This document shows, one piece after another, positions 44,775 to 54,075 of a DNA stretch of 64,000 bases. The translations under genes were made by a program, and so were the position numbers. Within the stretch, counting starts at the first letter, position 1; the number at the start of each line of letters is the position of its first letter. A model generated the notes under the pieces. It was not told the DNA's origin. It searched no databases and saw only the letters and a program-made list of their open reading frames with translations. The DNA lies in assembly GCF_023701525.1 (NCBI RefSeq), contig NZ_JAMQAW010000012.1, positions 64,762 through 128,761 of the forward strand, read 5' to 3'. Origin of the DNA: Streptomyces albipurpureus. GTDB lineage: Bacteria > Actinomycetota > Actinomycetes > Streptomycetales > Streptomycetaceae.

Positions 44775-46124
44775 CTATGCCGTCCCGGGGTGCCGGGCCG
44801 CGACCAGCCTCCCCACCCCGGAAGGAATCACCACCCCGTCCGGGGCGCTGTCCATGTCCAGGCGCAGCAGGTCCTCCTCGGTCTCACGGCGCACCACGAT
44901 CCGGGCTTCGCCGTTCCGCACGAACACAACGGCGGGGCGCAGCAGTTTGTTGTAGTTGGACGCCATGGCATAGCCGTATGCCCCGGTGACCGGTGTGGCC
45001 AGCACATCCGAGACCCGAAGGTCCAAAGGCAGTGCCGCGTTGTCGATGATCACATCGCCGCTCTCGCAGTGCTTGCCGACGAGACGTGCGCGCAGGGGCC
45101 GTGAGGAGCGGGGGCTGCGCGGGAGGAACGCTTCATAACGGCTGGCGTAGAGCGCGGGGCGAAGGTTGTCACTCATTCCACCGTCGACGCTGACATAGGT
45201 TCGTACGCCTTCGATCCGTTTGATGGTGCCGACCCGGTAGAGCGTCATCCCCGCGCGGGCCACGATGGAGCGGCCCGGTTCCACCGCCACCTCGCCGTTC
45301 CACCCCGCGCCACGAGCGGCATCGCGTACCTGCCGGGCCCATTCGGCGAAGGTGGGCGCGCTCTGCCCGGCCTCGTAGGCGACACCGAGTCCACCACCCA
45401 CGGTGAGTCGGCACACCCCGGCGTGGGCGGCGAAGCGTGCGACGGCAGCCGCGCCGGCCGCGAGCTCACGGGCGTCGAGCACTTGGGAGCCGACGTGTGC
45501 GTGGATGCCTTCCAGGTTCATCGCCGAAGAGGCCGCGGCCCGTCGCACTGCCGCGTCCGCGACTCCGTCGGCGAGGCCAAAGCCGAACTTGGAGTCATTG
45601 CCACCGGTGCGTATCGATTCATGGGCGCCGGCGGCGACACCGGGTGCCACCCGCAGCTGGACCTGGGCGGGGGGTAGATCCCCCGCGGCGTGGAGGCGTT
45701 CGATCCGATCCATCTCGTCGAAGCTGTCGACCACGATATGGCGTACTCGGGCAGAAACGGCGGTACGCAGTTCGTTCTCGTCCTTGTTGTTGCCGTGGAG
45801 GACGATCCGATCGGCCGGCACACCCGCTCGCAGAGCCACCCGCAGTTCGCCGCCGGACGCGACGTCCAGGAGCATTCCCTCTTCATGGGCGAGCCGGGCC
45901 ATCGCGGTGCAGAGGAAGGCCTTGGAGGCATAGGCGACATTGTCCCGGCCGAAGGCGGAAACGGCCTCGCGGCAACGCTGACGCAGATGCTCCTCGTCGT
46001 AGACGAAGAGGGGGGTGCCGAAGCGGCGCGCCAGTTCGGTGAGCGCGATGGCCCCGACGGACAGTCCTGCCGGACCGTCCTCGGAGGTGAGGGGCAGCAG
46101 TTCTGCTTCGATGGCTGACGACAT
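44775..46124 (-). CDS. lysA: Diaminopimelate decarboxylase
   Basis: A 449-aa PLP enzyme of the fold III alanine-racemase-like family. It should convert meso-diaminopimelate to lysine. Lys68 in YASKAFL binds PLP; other marks are LHGNNK, HVGSQ, GGGLG, EPGRSIVARAG (phosphate site), VDGGMSDN and CESGD, the last carrying the Cys that reaches the partner active site. ATG 46124 has GGGGAGG upstream. It stands alone, whereas the main Streptomyces lysA usually sits with hom-thrC-thrB, so this may be a second copy or serve a special pathway. Confidence 0.95.
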   Translation of the reverse strand: MSSAIEAELLPLTSEDGPAGLSVGAIALTELARRFGTPLFVYDEEHLRQRCREAVSAFGRDNVAYASKAFLCTAMARLAHEEGMLLDVASGGELRVALRAGVPADRIVLHGNNKDENELRTAVSARVRHIVVDSFDEMDRIERLHAAGDLPPAQVQLRVAPGVAAGAHESIRTGGNDSKFGFGLADGVADAAVRRAAASSAMNLEGIHAHVGSQVLDARELAAGAAAVARFAAHAGVCRLTVGGGLGVAYEAGQSAPTFAEWARQVRDAARGAGWNGEVAVEPGRSIVARAGMTLYRVGTIKRIEGVRTYVSVDGGMSDNLRPALYASRYEAFLPRSPRSSRPLRARLVGKHCESGDVIIDNAALPLDLRVSDVLATPVTGAYGYAMASNYNKLLRPAVVFVRNGEARIVVRRETEEDLLRLDMDSAPDGVVIPSGVGRLVAARHPGTA

Positions 46125-46489
46125 GGTTCCTCCCCGGAAGCTGACTCACTCCCAATCCTGTGTCCTGACGGTGAGGCAAAAAAGCGCATTGTTCTCGTGC
46201 TGAGCCTCAGCTTTTACGATGCTCTGAGGATCTGTCCCTTTCATCCCGGTGATGCAGTGTGGCCAGGGACCGAGGGTGACCGCTTCGGCTGTATCCGGGT
46301 GTCGGTCCACCGATGGGCGGCCACCGGCGTGGGACGCTCGGCACACACGGCCGTAGCCCGTGGCCAGGGCATGCAGCACGGCCGGGTAGGCACTGTGCCG
46401 ACCCAGGCCACGGAAGCGGTGCGCGACGGCTGCCTGGGGCGTGGGCCGCGACCTGCCGGCCAGCCCCATGACCCTGTGCTGGAGGCCAG
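46125..46489. other. Divergent intergenic region
   Basis: 365 bp between lysA (-) and a small membrane protein gene (+), so both promoters lie here. The part near 46140-46230 is AT-richer (ttttacgatg). No gene seen. Confidence 0.4.
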
Positions 46490-46981
46490 ATGGATGTCAG
46501 TACGTTCTACGCGCTCTTCTCAGCTACGTGTTTCACCCTGGTCGGGCTCTGGTGGAACGTCGTACAGAACCATGCGGACTGGCTGCGCACCCCGACGCTG
46601 CGCCGGGTGGTGGGCGGCGTCTACCTCTCCTTTCTCCTGCCCGCGCTGATGGGGCTGTTTGCCCAGGTGGGTGGGGTTGGGACCCCCGAGATCTGGCGAG
46701 CGAGCTTTGTGGTGCTGGCGGTGATCGGCTGTGTTTCGACGGTACGTCTGCTGGGGCGTAGCCGGGGCGATGAGGGCGCGGGGACGCTGGCGGCACCGCA
46801 GGTGGTGGCGTGTCTTCTCTATCTGCTGATCGCGGTCGTGGGAGTGGCACCGAAGGTCGCGGACCCCATCGGCCTGCGCCCCATTCAGGCGGAGGCGATT
46901 CTCTTGAGCCTTCTGGTGCTGATGGGTCATGGCCTGGTCTGGCGCTTCATGGCCGGTGTGGGTCGACCCGCCGCTGACTGA
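46490..46981 (+). CDS. Small integral membrane protein, unknown function
   Basis: A 163-aa protein with about five membrane segments (about 5-20, 42-62, 68-85, 105-125, 135-152) and a short polar loop (RSRGDEGAGTLA, about 92-103). I do not recognise a family. ATG 46490 has ggagg close upstream. It is divergent from lysA, with a terminator-like hairpin 135 bp after its stop. No enzyme motif is visible. Confidence 0.75.
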   Translation: MDVSTFYALFSATCFTLVGLWWNVVQNHADWLRTPTLRRVVGGVYLSFLLPALMGLFAQVGGVGTPEIWRASFVVLAVIGCVSTVRLLGRSRGDEGAGTLAAPQVVACLLYLLIAVVGVAPKVADPIGLRPIQAEAILLSLLVLMGHGLVWRFMAGVGRPAAD

Positions 46982-47115
46982 CCGGCGCCGGTACACCACC
47001 GCGGGCGCGCTGGGGACCGCGGCGAGCCGAGGTCCCCTCCCACCGTGCGGCGGCGCCGCTCTCCGCCTCGGCCCTGACGCACCGATCCGGTCCGCCGTTC
47101 CGCCCTCAGGGTCAC

Positions 47116-47156
47116 AGCGGGGAGGTCAGCGGCGAACCGCTTGCCGCCTCCCCGCT
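47116..47156. terminator. Nested hairpin between convergent genes
   Basis: Outer arms agcggggagg (47116-47125) and cctccccgct (47147-47156). Inside is a second small stem agcgg-cgaa-ccgct. It lies between the membrane protein gene and the UvrA-like gene and may serve both. Confidence 0.75.
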
Positions 47157-47247
47157 ACGACCCGGGCCCCATGACCGTCTGCGAACAACCGAAGCAGCCG
47201 CTTTCGCGGGTGCGGCCGGGGGCTGAAGGACACGGGCAACCGGGCGG

Positions 47248-49530
47248 CTACCGGCCCACATACTGGCGCAGATGCCGTGCGGTGAGTGTGTCGGCCGAGG
47301 CGACCAGTTCCGCTGGGGTTCCGGTGAACACCACCTGTCCGCCGTCATGGCCGCCTCCGGGGCCAAGGTCCACCAGCCAGTCGGCGTGTGCCATCACCGC
47401 CTGGTGATGCTCGATGACGACCACGGTGTTCCCTTCGTCAACCAGCCGATCGAGCAGCGCGAGCAGCTTGTCCACATCGGCCATATGAAGGCCGGTCGTC
47501 GGCTCGTCGAGGATGTAGGTGGAGGACTTCTCCGCCATGTGGATCGCCAGCTTGATCCGCTGCCGTTCTCCTCCGGAGAGCGTGTTGAGGGGCTGTCCCA
47601 GCCGAAGGTAGCCGAGCCCCACCTCGTTCAGTCGCCCCAGGATGGTGTGCGCCTGGCCGGTGGGGAAGAAGTCGAACGCCTCGGCGATCGACATCCCGAG
47701 TACCTCGCTGATGTTCTTGCCGCGCAGCTGGTAGGTGAGCACCTTGGGTGTGAACCGCTTGCCCTCGCACTCCTCGCACACCGAGGCGACACCGGCCATC
47801 ATCGCCAGATCGGTGTAGACCAGTCCGATCCCGTTGCACTTGGGGCAGGCACCTTCCGAATTCGCGCTGAACAGCGCGGCTTTGACGCCATTGGCCTTGG
47901 CGAACGCGGTACGAATGGGTCCCAGTAGACCGGTGTAGGTGGCGGGGTTGGAGCGCCGGGAGCCGCGGATCGGTGACTGATCGGCGACGACGACCCCGTC
48001 CTGATCGGCGAGATAGCCATGGATCAGTGAGCTCTTGCCCGAGCCCGCCACTCCGGTGACGACGGTGAGCACGCCGAGCGGAATGTCGACGCTGACGTCC
48101 TTCAGGTTGTGGCGATCGGCGCCCTTGACGGAGAGCTGCCCTCGGGGCTCGCGAACGGGCTGACGCAGCTCGGTGCGATGCTCCAGATGGCGTCCGGTGA
48201 GGGTGCTGGAGGCGCGCAGTCCATCGACGGTGCCGCTGAAACAGATCTCGCCGCCCGCCTCACCGGCGCCCGGGCCCAGATCCACCACATGGTCGGCGAT
48301 CGCGATGACTTCGGGCTTGTGCTCGACCACGAGGACGGTGTTCCCCTTGTCCCGGAGCAACAGCAGCAGGTCATTCATGCGCTGGATGTCATGTGGGTGC
48401 AGCCCGATGGTGGGTTCGTCGAAGATGTAGGTCACATCGGTGAGGCTGGAGCCTAGGTGGCGAACCATCTTCACGCGCTGGGCCTCACCGCCGGAGAGGG
48501 TGGAGGCGGGCCGATCCAGACTCAGATAGCCCAGTCCGATCTCGGTGAGCGAGTCCAGGAGATGGCGCAGATTGACCAGCAGCGGGCCCACGGAAGGATC
48601 GTCTACCGAGCGGACGAAGGTGGCGAGGTCGCTGATCTGCATGGCCGAGCACTCGGCTATGTTCACCCCGCCGATCTTCGACGAGAGGGCGGCCTGGCTG
48701 AGTCTCGTACCCTCGCACTCAGGGCAACGGGTGAAGACCACCGCGCGGTCGACGAAGGCACGGATATGTGACTGGAGTGACTCGCGGTCCTTGATGAGCC
48801 AGGTCCGCTGGAGCTTGGCGGCGAGCCCTTCGTAGGTGAAGTTGCTGGAGCCGACCTTGACCTTGACCGGCTCCTTGTGGAGCAGATCGGCCCATTCCTG
48901 CTCGGTGAACTCGTTGAGCTTCTTCTCCGGGTCGAAGAAGCCGGAACCGGTCACGATCGACCAGGGCCACGAGTCCACCGCATGGCCGGGGACGGTGATC
49001 GCACCCTCGTTCAGGCTCTTCGCGCGGTCGACGAGTTGATCGGTATCGATCTGTGATACTTCGCCGAGCCCCTCACACCGAGAGCACATCCCCTCGGGGA
49101 CATTGAAGCTGAAGGCGCTGGAGGTGCCGATGTGTGGTGTGCCGAGGCGGCTGTAGATGATCCGCAGCATGGTGTACGCATCGGTCGCGGTGCCCACGGT
49201 GGAGCGTGAGGTGGCGCCCATCCGCTCCTGGTCGACCACGATCGCGGCGCTGAGGTTGTGCAGTCCATCGACGTCCGGGCGGCCCTGGCTCTGCATGAAC
49301 GACTGGATGAAGGCGGTGTAGGTCTCGTTGATCAGCCGTTGGGACTCGGCGGCGATGGTCCCGAAGACAAGGCTCGACTTGCCGGACCCGGACACTCCGG
49401 TGAAGACCGTAAGGCGACGCTTGGGTAGGTCGATATCCACATTGCGTAGATTGTTTTCACGTGCTCCTCGAACCTTGATGACACTGTGACTGTCGGCGGG
49501 GACCTGCGGCGGGGAGTCGGCGGCGGACAT
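47248..49530 (-). CDS. UvrA-like ABC ATPase, short DrrC/UvrA2 type
   Basis: A 760-aa tandem ABC ATPase of the UvrA class but shorter than true UvrA (about 950 aa). It has two Walker A motifs (GVSGSGKSS, about 45-53, and GVAGSGKSS), two signature regions (LSGGEAQRVKMVRHL and LSGGERQRIKLAIH), and Zn-binding Cys motifs (SRCEGLGEV, CPKCNGIGLV, CEECEGKRF). This layout equals DrrC and UvrA2 proteins, which protect Streptomyces from DNA-binding drugs without acting in full UvrABC repair. ATG 49530 is chosen because the family sequence begins soon after and AAAGG lies upstream. No drug biosynthesis or uvrB/uvrC gene is nearby. Confidence 0.92.
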   Translation of the reverse strand: MSAADSPPQVPADSHSVIKVRGARENNLRNVDIDLPKRRLTVFTGVSGSGKSSLVFGTIAAESQRLINETYTAFIQSFMQSQGRPDVDGLHNLSAAIVVDQERMGATSRSTVGTATDAYTMLRIIYSRLGTPHIGTSSAFSFNVPEGMCSRCEGLGEVSQIDTDQLVDRAKSLNEGAITVPGHAVDSWPWSIVTGSGFFDPEKKLNEFTEQEWADLLHKEPVKVKVGSSNFTYEGLAAKLQRTWLIKDRESLQSHIRAFVDRAVVFTRCPECEGTRLSQAALSSKIGGVNIAECSAMQISDLATFVRSVDDPSVGPLLVNLRHLLDSLTEIGLGYLSLDRPASTLSGGEAQRVKMVRHLGSSLTDVTYIFDEPTIGLHPHDIQRMNDLLLLLRDKGNTVLVVEHKPEVIAIADHVVDLGPGAGEAGGEICFSGTVDGLRASSTLTGRHLEHRTELRQPVREPRGQLSVKGADRHNLKDVSVDIPLGVLTVVTGVAGSGKSSLIHGYLADQDGVVVADQSPIRGSRRSNPATYTGLLGPIRTAFAKANGVKAALFSANSEGACPKCNGIGLVYTDLAMMAGVASVCEECEGKRFTPKVLTYQLRGKNISEVLGMSIAEAFDFFPTGQAHTILGRLNEVGLGYLRLGQPLNTLSGGERQRIKLAIHMAEKSSTYILDEPTTGLHMADVDKLLALLDRLVDEGNTVVVIEHHQAVMAHADWLVDLGPGGGHDGGQVVFTGTPAELVASADTLTARHLRQYVGR

Positions 49531-49805
49531 ACGAAGGACCTTTCCTGTACTTGGTCGTTGGCACCTGGAGACACGGCCGGCTGGAGCGGGGCGCGAGCGG
49601 CCCTCCCCTGACACACCAGGACAAGCACGGATCTCCAACCCCATCTTCGCGCACCGCGGTGGAGTTCTTGACGATGAGAAGTCTCTCCTTCGGCGGGCGG
49701 CCCGGGCCGGGAGGGACGAGACTCGCTGTCAACGAGGAACCGACCGGGCGAAGGGGCGCGGCCCAGGCGCAGCGCCGCGTTCATTGACACCCAGAGGTAC
49801 CCAAA

Positions 49806-49847
49806 AGGTCCAGACCTATTGACGCGCTGGTCTAGTCCTTTTAATCT
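49806..49847 (+). promoter_or_regulatory. Chitinase promoter with paired 12-bp repeats (dre-like)
   Basis: aggtccagacct (49806-49817) and tggtctagtcct (49828-49839) match the direct repeats found at Streptomyces chitinase promoters. A possible -35 ttgacg (49819-49824) and -10 taatct (49842-49847), 17 bp apart, fit around them, so the repeats flank the -35. In other species such sites mediate chitin induction and glucose repression and overlap the DasR (dre) consensus. Confidence 0.82.
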
Positions 49848-49982
49848 CTGCTCACCTCGGATGAGGTCCTCGGCGTACGCACGCCTGGACCCAACACGCT
49901 GTACCCCCACGCATTTTGAGCGAGGCCGAACCACCCCCGCTGCCCCACATGGGCGGCGGGCCCCCCACCAGGAGGACCGACC

Positions 49983-52415
49983 GTGCTGTCCCTCACCCGT
50001 AAGAGAGCATCGCTGCTCGCCGTCGGCGCTGCCGCCGCCGCGCTGGTGGCCAGTTCGCTCTCCTCAGGCGTCTCACAGGCCGCCTCCCAGGAGGCCTGCC
50101 GTCCCGACGGCCTCTACTCGACGCCGGGCGTCGATGTGCCTTACTGCTCCGTCTACGACGCCGACGGGCGCGAGAAGATGGGCACCGATCACCAGCGCCG
50201 CATCATCGGCTACTTCACCAACTGGCGTACCGGCAAGGACGGCACACCCGCCTACCTCGTCAACGACATTCCGTGGAAGAAGATCACCCACATCAACTAC
50301 GCGTTCGCGCATGTCGACCAGACCAACAAGCTGTCGGTCGGCGCGGACGGTCCGGACAACGCCTCCACGGGCATGACCTGGCCGGGTGTGGCCGGTGCGG
50401 AGATGGACCCGGGCTATGCCTACAAGGGTCACTTCAACCTGCTGAACAAGTACAAGAAGGCCAATCCCCATGTGAAGACCCTGGTCTCCGTGGGTGGTTG
50501 GGCCGAGACCGGCGGCATCCTCCAGGGTGACAGCCGGATCAACTCCGGTGGCTTCTACTCGATGACCACCAACGCCGACGGTTCGGTGAACACGGCGGGC
50601 ATCAACACCTTCGCCGACTCCGCCGTCGACTTCATCAAGAAGTACGGCTTCAACGGCGTCGACGTCGACTACGAGTACCCGACCTCGATGAAGGACGCGG
50701 GGCACCCCGCCGACCACACGCTGGCCAACGGCCGCCGCGCGGGTCTTGCCAAGAGCTACTCCGTACTGATGAAGACCCTGCGCGAGAAGCTCGACCGCGC
50801 GGGTGCGACGGACGGCAAGCACTACATGCTGACCGTGGCGGCTCCGTCGTCGGGATATCTCCTGCGCGGGATGGAGACCTTCCAGGTACAGAAGTACCTG
50901 GACTACGTCAACATCATGTCGTACGACCTGCACGGTGCTTGGAACGAGCACGTGGGTCCCAATGCCGCGCTGTACGACGACGGCAAGGACAGCGAACTGG
51001 CCGGCGCGGGCGTCTACAGCACCTCGCAGTACGGTGGCATCGGGTATCTCAACACGGACTGGGCCTACCACTACTTCCGCGGTTCGATGCCTGCCGGCCG
51101 CATCAACGTCGGCCTGCCGTACTACACCCGCGGCTTCAAGAACGTCCAGGGCGGTACGGACGGTCTGTGGGGCAAGGCCGCTGCAACCACCTGTCCCGCC
51201 GGGTCGAACCTGACTAAGTGTGGCGACGGCGCGGTTGGCATCGACAACCTCTGGACCGAGAAGGACACCGCGGGCAAGGAGTCGCCGGCCGGCTCCAACC
51301 CGATGTGGCACGCCAAGAACCTGGAGAAGGGCGTGGTCGGCGACTACGTCACCAAGTACGGCTTCCCGGCCGACACCAAGCTGACCGGCTCCTACGTCCG
51401 CAAGTACGACTCGACGCTGGTCGCGCCGTGGCTGTGGAACGCGCAGAAGAAGGTCTTCCTCTCCACCGAGGACGAGCAGTCCATCACCGCCAAGGCCGAC
51501 TACGTCGTGAACAAGGGCATCGGCGGCACCATGATCTGGGAGCTGGCGGGCGACTACGCCTTCAACGCCGCCAAGGGTCAGTACGAGCAGGGTGAGACCC
51601 TCACCACGCTGATGTACGACAAGTTCAAGGCCGCGGCCCCGTACGGTGCCAAGAAGTCGAACGTCGCCCTGCCGGCCGAGGCGATCAACGTCGATGTGGA
51701 CTTCGGGCAGTTCGCGCTGGGTGACAGCAACTACCCGATCAGCCCGAAGCTGACCATCACCAACAACACCAAGACGGCCCTGCCCGGTGGCACGGAGTTC
51801 CAGTTCGACTACGGAACCTCCGCTCCGGCCAACGCCAAGGACCAGTCCGGCTTCGGTGCCACCATCATCAAGAGCGACCACACCGGCAACAACATCGGTG
51901 GCCTCAAGGGTGACTTCAACCGGGTCTCGCTGAAGCTGCCGGCGTGGCAGACGGTTGCCCCGGGCGCCTCGGTCCAGCTGGACTTCGTGTACTACATGCC
52001 GGTGTCGACCCCGTCGAACTGGACGGTGAAGATCGGCAGCAAGACGTACGCGATCGCCAGCGACCTGACGCGCGGCGCCAAGGTGGTCGAGCCGGACGGC
52101 GGAACCACCGGTGGCACGACCACGGGCACCACGGCAGGCACCACCACCGGCACCACGGCTGGAACCACCGCCGGCACCACGGCAGGCACGACCGCCGGCA
52201 CCACCGCCGGAACCACGGCAGGCACCACCACCGGAACCACGGGCGGCCCCGGTGGCACCTGCACCGCACCGCCGTGGAGCGCGGGTACCGAGTACCCGGG
52301 CAGCACCACGGTCTCGCACAAGTCGAAGAACTGGAAGTCGAAGTGGTGGACGAAGGGCGATGAGCCCGGAACCACCGGTGAGTGGGGCGTCTGGACGGAT
52401 CTCGGTCCTTGCTGA
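49983..52415 (+). CDS. Secreted GH18 chitinase, multi-domain
   Basis: An 810-aa exported chitinase. Signal peptide about 1-33. The GH18 catalytic domain (about 70-545) has SVGGWAETGG and the active-site NGVDVDYEYP with catalytic acid Glu231; MSYDLHGAWN is the second landmark. Then a beta-sandwich carbohydrate-binding region (about 565-700), a Thr/Gly-rich linker of repeated GTTA/GTTT units (about 706-756), and a C-terminal CBM5/12-like chitin-binding domain (about 757-810, with PPWSAGTEYPGS and Trp-rich KWWTKG). It should hydrolyse chitin. GTG 49983 follows aggagg. Promoter repeats lie 135 bp upstream and a 12-bp terminator stem follows. Confidence 0.95.
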   Translation: MLSLTRKRASLLAVGAAAAALVASSLSSGVSQAASQEACRPDGLYSTPGVDVPYCSVYDADGREKMGTDHQRRIIGYFTNWRTGKDGTPAYLVNDIPWKKITHINYAFAHVDQTNKLSVGADGPDNASTGMTWPGVAGAEMDPGYAYKGHFNLLNKYKKANPHVKTLVSVGGWAETGGILQGDSRINSGGFYSMTTNADGSVNTAGINTFADSAVDFIKKYGFNGVDVDYEYPTSMKDAGHPADHTLANGRRAGLAKSYSVLMKTLREKLDRAGATDGKHYMLTVAAPSSGYLLRGMETFQVQKYLDYVNIMSYDLHGAWNEHVGPNAALYDDGKDSELAGAGVYSTSQYGGIGYLNTDWAYHYFRGSMPAGRINVGLPYYTRGFKNVQGGTDGLWGKAAATTCPAGSNLTKCGDGAVGIDNLWTEKDTAGKESPAGSNPMWHAKNLEKGVVGDYVTKYGFPADTKLTGSYVRKYDSTLVAPWLWNAQKKVFLSTEDEQSITAKADYVVNKGIGGTMIWELAGDYAFNAAKGQYEQGETLTTLMYDKFKAAAPYGAKKSNVALPAEAINVDVDFGQFALGDSNYPISPKLTITNNTKTALPGGTEFQFDYGTSAPANAKDQSGFGATIIKSDHTGNNIGGLKGDFNRVSLKLPAWQTVAPGASVQLDFVYYMPVSTPSNWTVKIGSKTYAIASDLTRGAKVVEPDGGTTGGTTTGTTAGTTTGTTAGTTAGTTAGTTAGTTAGTTAGTTTGTTGGPGGTCTAPPWSAGTEYPGSTTVSHKSKNWKSKWWTKGDEPGTTGEWGVWTDLGPC
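52100..52247 (+). repeat. Tandem 12-bp repeat coding for the Thr/Gly linker
   Basis: Repeated units like ggcaccacggca / ggaaccaccgcc encode about 12 GTTA, GTTT or GGTT tetrapeptides between the two binding domains of the chitinase. It is a likely slippage-prone tract, so linker length may vary between strains. Confidence 0.85.
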
Positions 52416-52447
52416 CCGGGTGAACCCCTGCTGAACCCCTAGAACCC

Positions 52448-52497
52448 GAAGGCCCCCGGCGGCGCAATCCCTGACCTTGCCGTCACCGGGGGCCTTC
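52448..52497 (+). terminator. Terminator after the chitinase gene
   Basis: gaaggcccccgg (52448-52459) pairs with ccgggggccttc (52486-52497), a 12-bp perfect stem, 33 bases after the stop. Confidence 0.8.
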
Positions 52498-52679
52498 GTC
52501 ATGCCCCAGGGCAACTGACTCCGGGCCCACCACCCTTACCGCGGCGGCCCCTTGCCGTTGTCACTCGCACCGTGCGGCATCGACGATGCCGTGAGCACAA
52601 CCCTGGATGGACATCGAGAATGGCGAATAGCGACCCTAGACTGATGCCTTCGGCGACCGAACGATCTAGCGTCTTGCCC

Positions 52680-53870
52680 ATGGTCAAACTCACTCGCACG
52701 GCCACGGCCGTCACCCTCGCCCTGTCACTCGCGGCTCCACTCACCATCGCCGGCAACGCGTCCGCCGCGGGCACCGGACAGGACACCATCGCCCAGACCG
52801 CACCGGCCTCGGTCGCGGAGTACCCCCGTCTGCCGCGCCCGACCGGCAAGTTCGCGGTCGGCAGCAACACGCTCCACCTGGTGGACCAGTCGCGTACCGA
52901 CCCCTGGGTCCCCACCGCCGAGGGCCGGGAGTTGATGGTCACCCTGCACTACCCCGCCGCTCGCTCCGGCGACGGCCGCCACGCGCGCTACGCCACCGCT
53001 GAGGAGGCCAGGCTGCTCGTCGAGGGTTACGGTTTCGGCCCGGCCGTGCTGCCGGAGAAGCTCAGCGGTATGCGCACCCACAGCAGGGTGGGGGCACGAC
53101 CCGCGCCGGGTCACTTCCCCCTGGTCGTGCTCTCACCGGGCTTCTCGGTATCTCGCTACACCCAGACCGCTCTGGCCGAGGATCTGGCGAGCCGCGGCTA
53201 TGTCACAGCCTCCGTCGACCACGCCTATGAGTCGTTCGGTGTCGCCGTCCCGGGCAACCGCATGCTGACCTGTGTCGCCTGCGAGGCGTTGGAGGGGGGT
53301 ACGCACGGCAGTGTGGTGACATCGACGCGTGCCAAGGATGTGTCCTATCTCCTGGACGCACTGACCGGGCCCTCGCCCGTGTGGCGGAACGCAGAGATGA
53401 TCGACAGCAAGCGCATCGGCATGGCGGGCCACTCCATCGGGGGTGCCAGTGCTGCCACCTCGATGGCCGCCGATCGGCGGATCGACGCCGGCATCAACAT
53501 GGACGGCGCGTTCTGGGAGCCGTTGCCCGCGGAAGGGCTCCGCGGGCGGCCGTTCATGATGCTCGGCACCGATGACGACGTGCATCGCCCCGGTGGCCAA
53601 GACACCACCTGGGACACGATGTGGCCCACGCTCGACGGCTGGAAGCGCTGGCTCACCGTCGCCGGATCGGATCACATGTCGTTCTCCGACGCTCCCCTGA
53701 TCACCGAGCACTTCGGGCTGCCGCAAACACCCTTGCCGGCCAAACGTGCCGTCAAACTCACCCGCACCTATGTGGCGGCCTTCTTCGACCAGCATCTCCG
53801 AGGCCGGCCACAGCCACTGTTGAAGGGGCCGAGCGACGCCAACCCCGAGGTGAAGTTCCACAGCCCCTGA
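52680..53870 (+). CDS. Secreted alpha/beta hydrolase, PAF-acetylhydrolase-like
   Basis: A 396-aa exported hydrolase. Signal peptide about 1-30 (SLAAPLTIAGNASA). The front has the family sequence LHLVDQSRTDPWVPTAEG then RELMVTLHYPAA, as in platelet-activating-factor acetylhydrolase isoform II relatives. Nucleophile Ser lies in AGHSIGGASAAT, the Asp in GTDDDVHRP and the His in GSDHMSF. It should cleave an ester or lipid outside the cell. ATG 52680 is chosen because the signal peptide begins there, although the ribosome site is weak and the frame is open to 52572. A paralogue lies inverted at 55295-56425. Confidence 0.87.
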   Translation: MVKLTRTATAVTLALSLAAPLTIAGNASAAGTGQDTIAQTAPASVAEYPRLPRPTGKFAVGSNTLHLVDQSRTDPWVPTAEGRELMVTLHYPAARSGDGRHARYATAEEARLLVEGYGFGPAVLPEKLSGMRTHSRVGARPAPGHFPLVVLSPGFSVSRYTQTALAEDLASRGYVTASVDHAYESFGVAVPGNRMLTCVACEALEGGTHGSVVTSTRAKDVSYLLDALTGPSPVWRNAEMIDSKRIGMAGHSIGGASAATSMAADRRIDAGINMDGAFWEPLPAEGLRGRPFMMLGTDDDVHRPGGQDTTWDTMWPTLDGWKRWLTVAGSDHMSFSDAPLITEHFGLPQTPLPAKRAVKLTRTYVAAFFDQHLRGRPQPLLKGPSDANPEVKFHSP

Positions 53871-53945
53871 CAGGGCATCAAAACCCCTGCGCACGACCTG
53901 GTGATGGCCCGTGCCGCTCCAACGCCCGGCCACCGGAGTCCGATG

Positions 53946-53983
53946 GCCACTGGCCCCACGGTGATCACCGTGGGGCCAGTGGC
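53946..53983. terminator. Perfect 38-bp loopless palindrome
   Basis: The sequence from 53946 to 53983 reads identically on both strands (gccactggccccacggtga and its exact complement, no spacer). It lies between convergent genes and should terminate both directions. Confidence 0.78.
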
Positions 53984-54075
53984 TTGAGCCGAGGCGCTCC
54001 CGGCTCGGCGCACCGGTGACGGCCTCGCTGGCCATGGGCTGTCCCGCGACCCCGGACCGTCGTGCGGGGCAGACC

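Noticed and set aside
52100-52247. Possible CRISPR-like array in the chitinase
   Set aside because: Units are 12-bp coding repeats without unique spacers; they encode a Thr/Gly linker.
50073-52514. 813-codon frame antisense to the chitinase gene
   Set aside because: Mirror of a strongly coded GH18 gene with repeats; no motif of its own.
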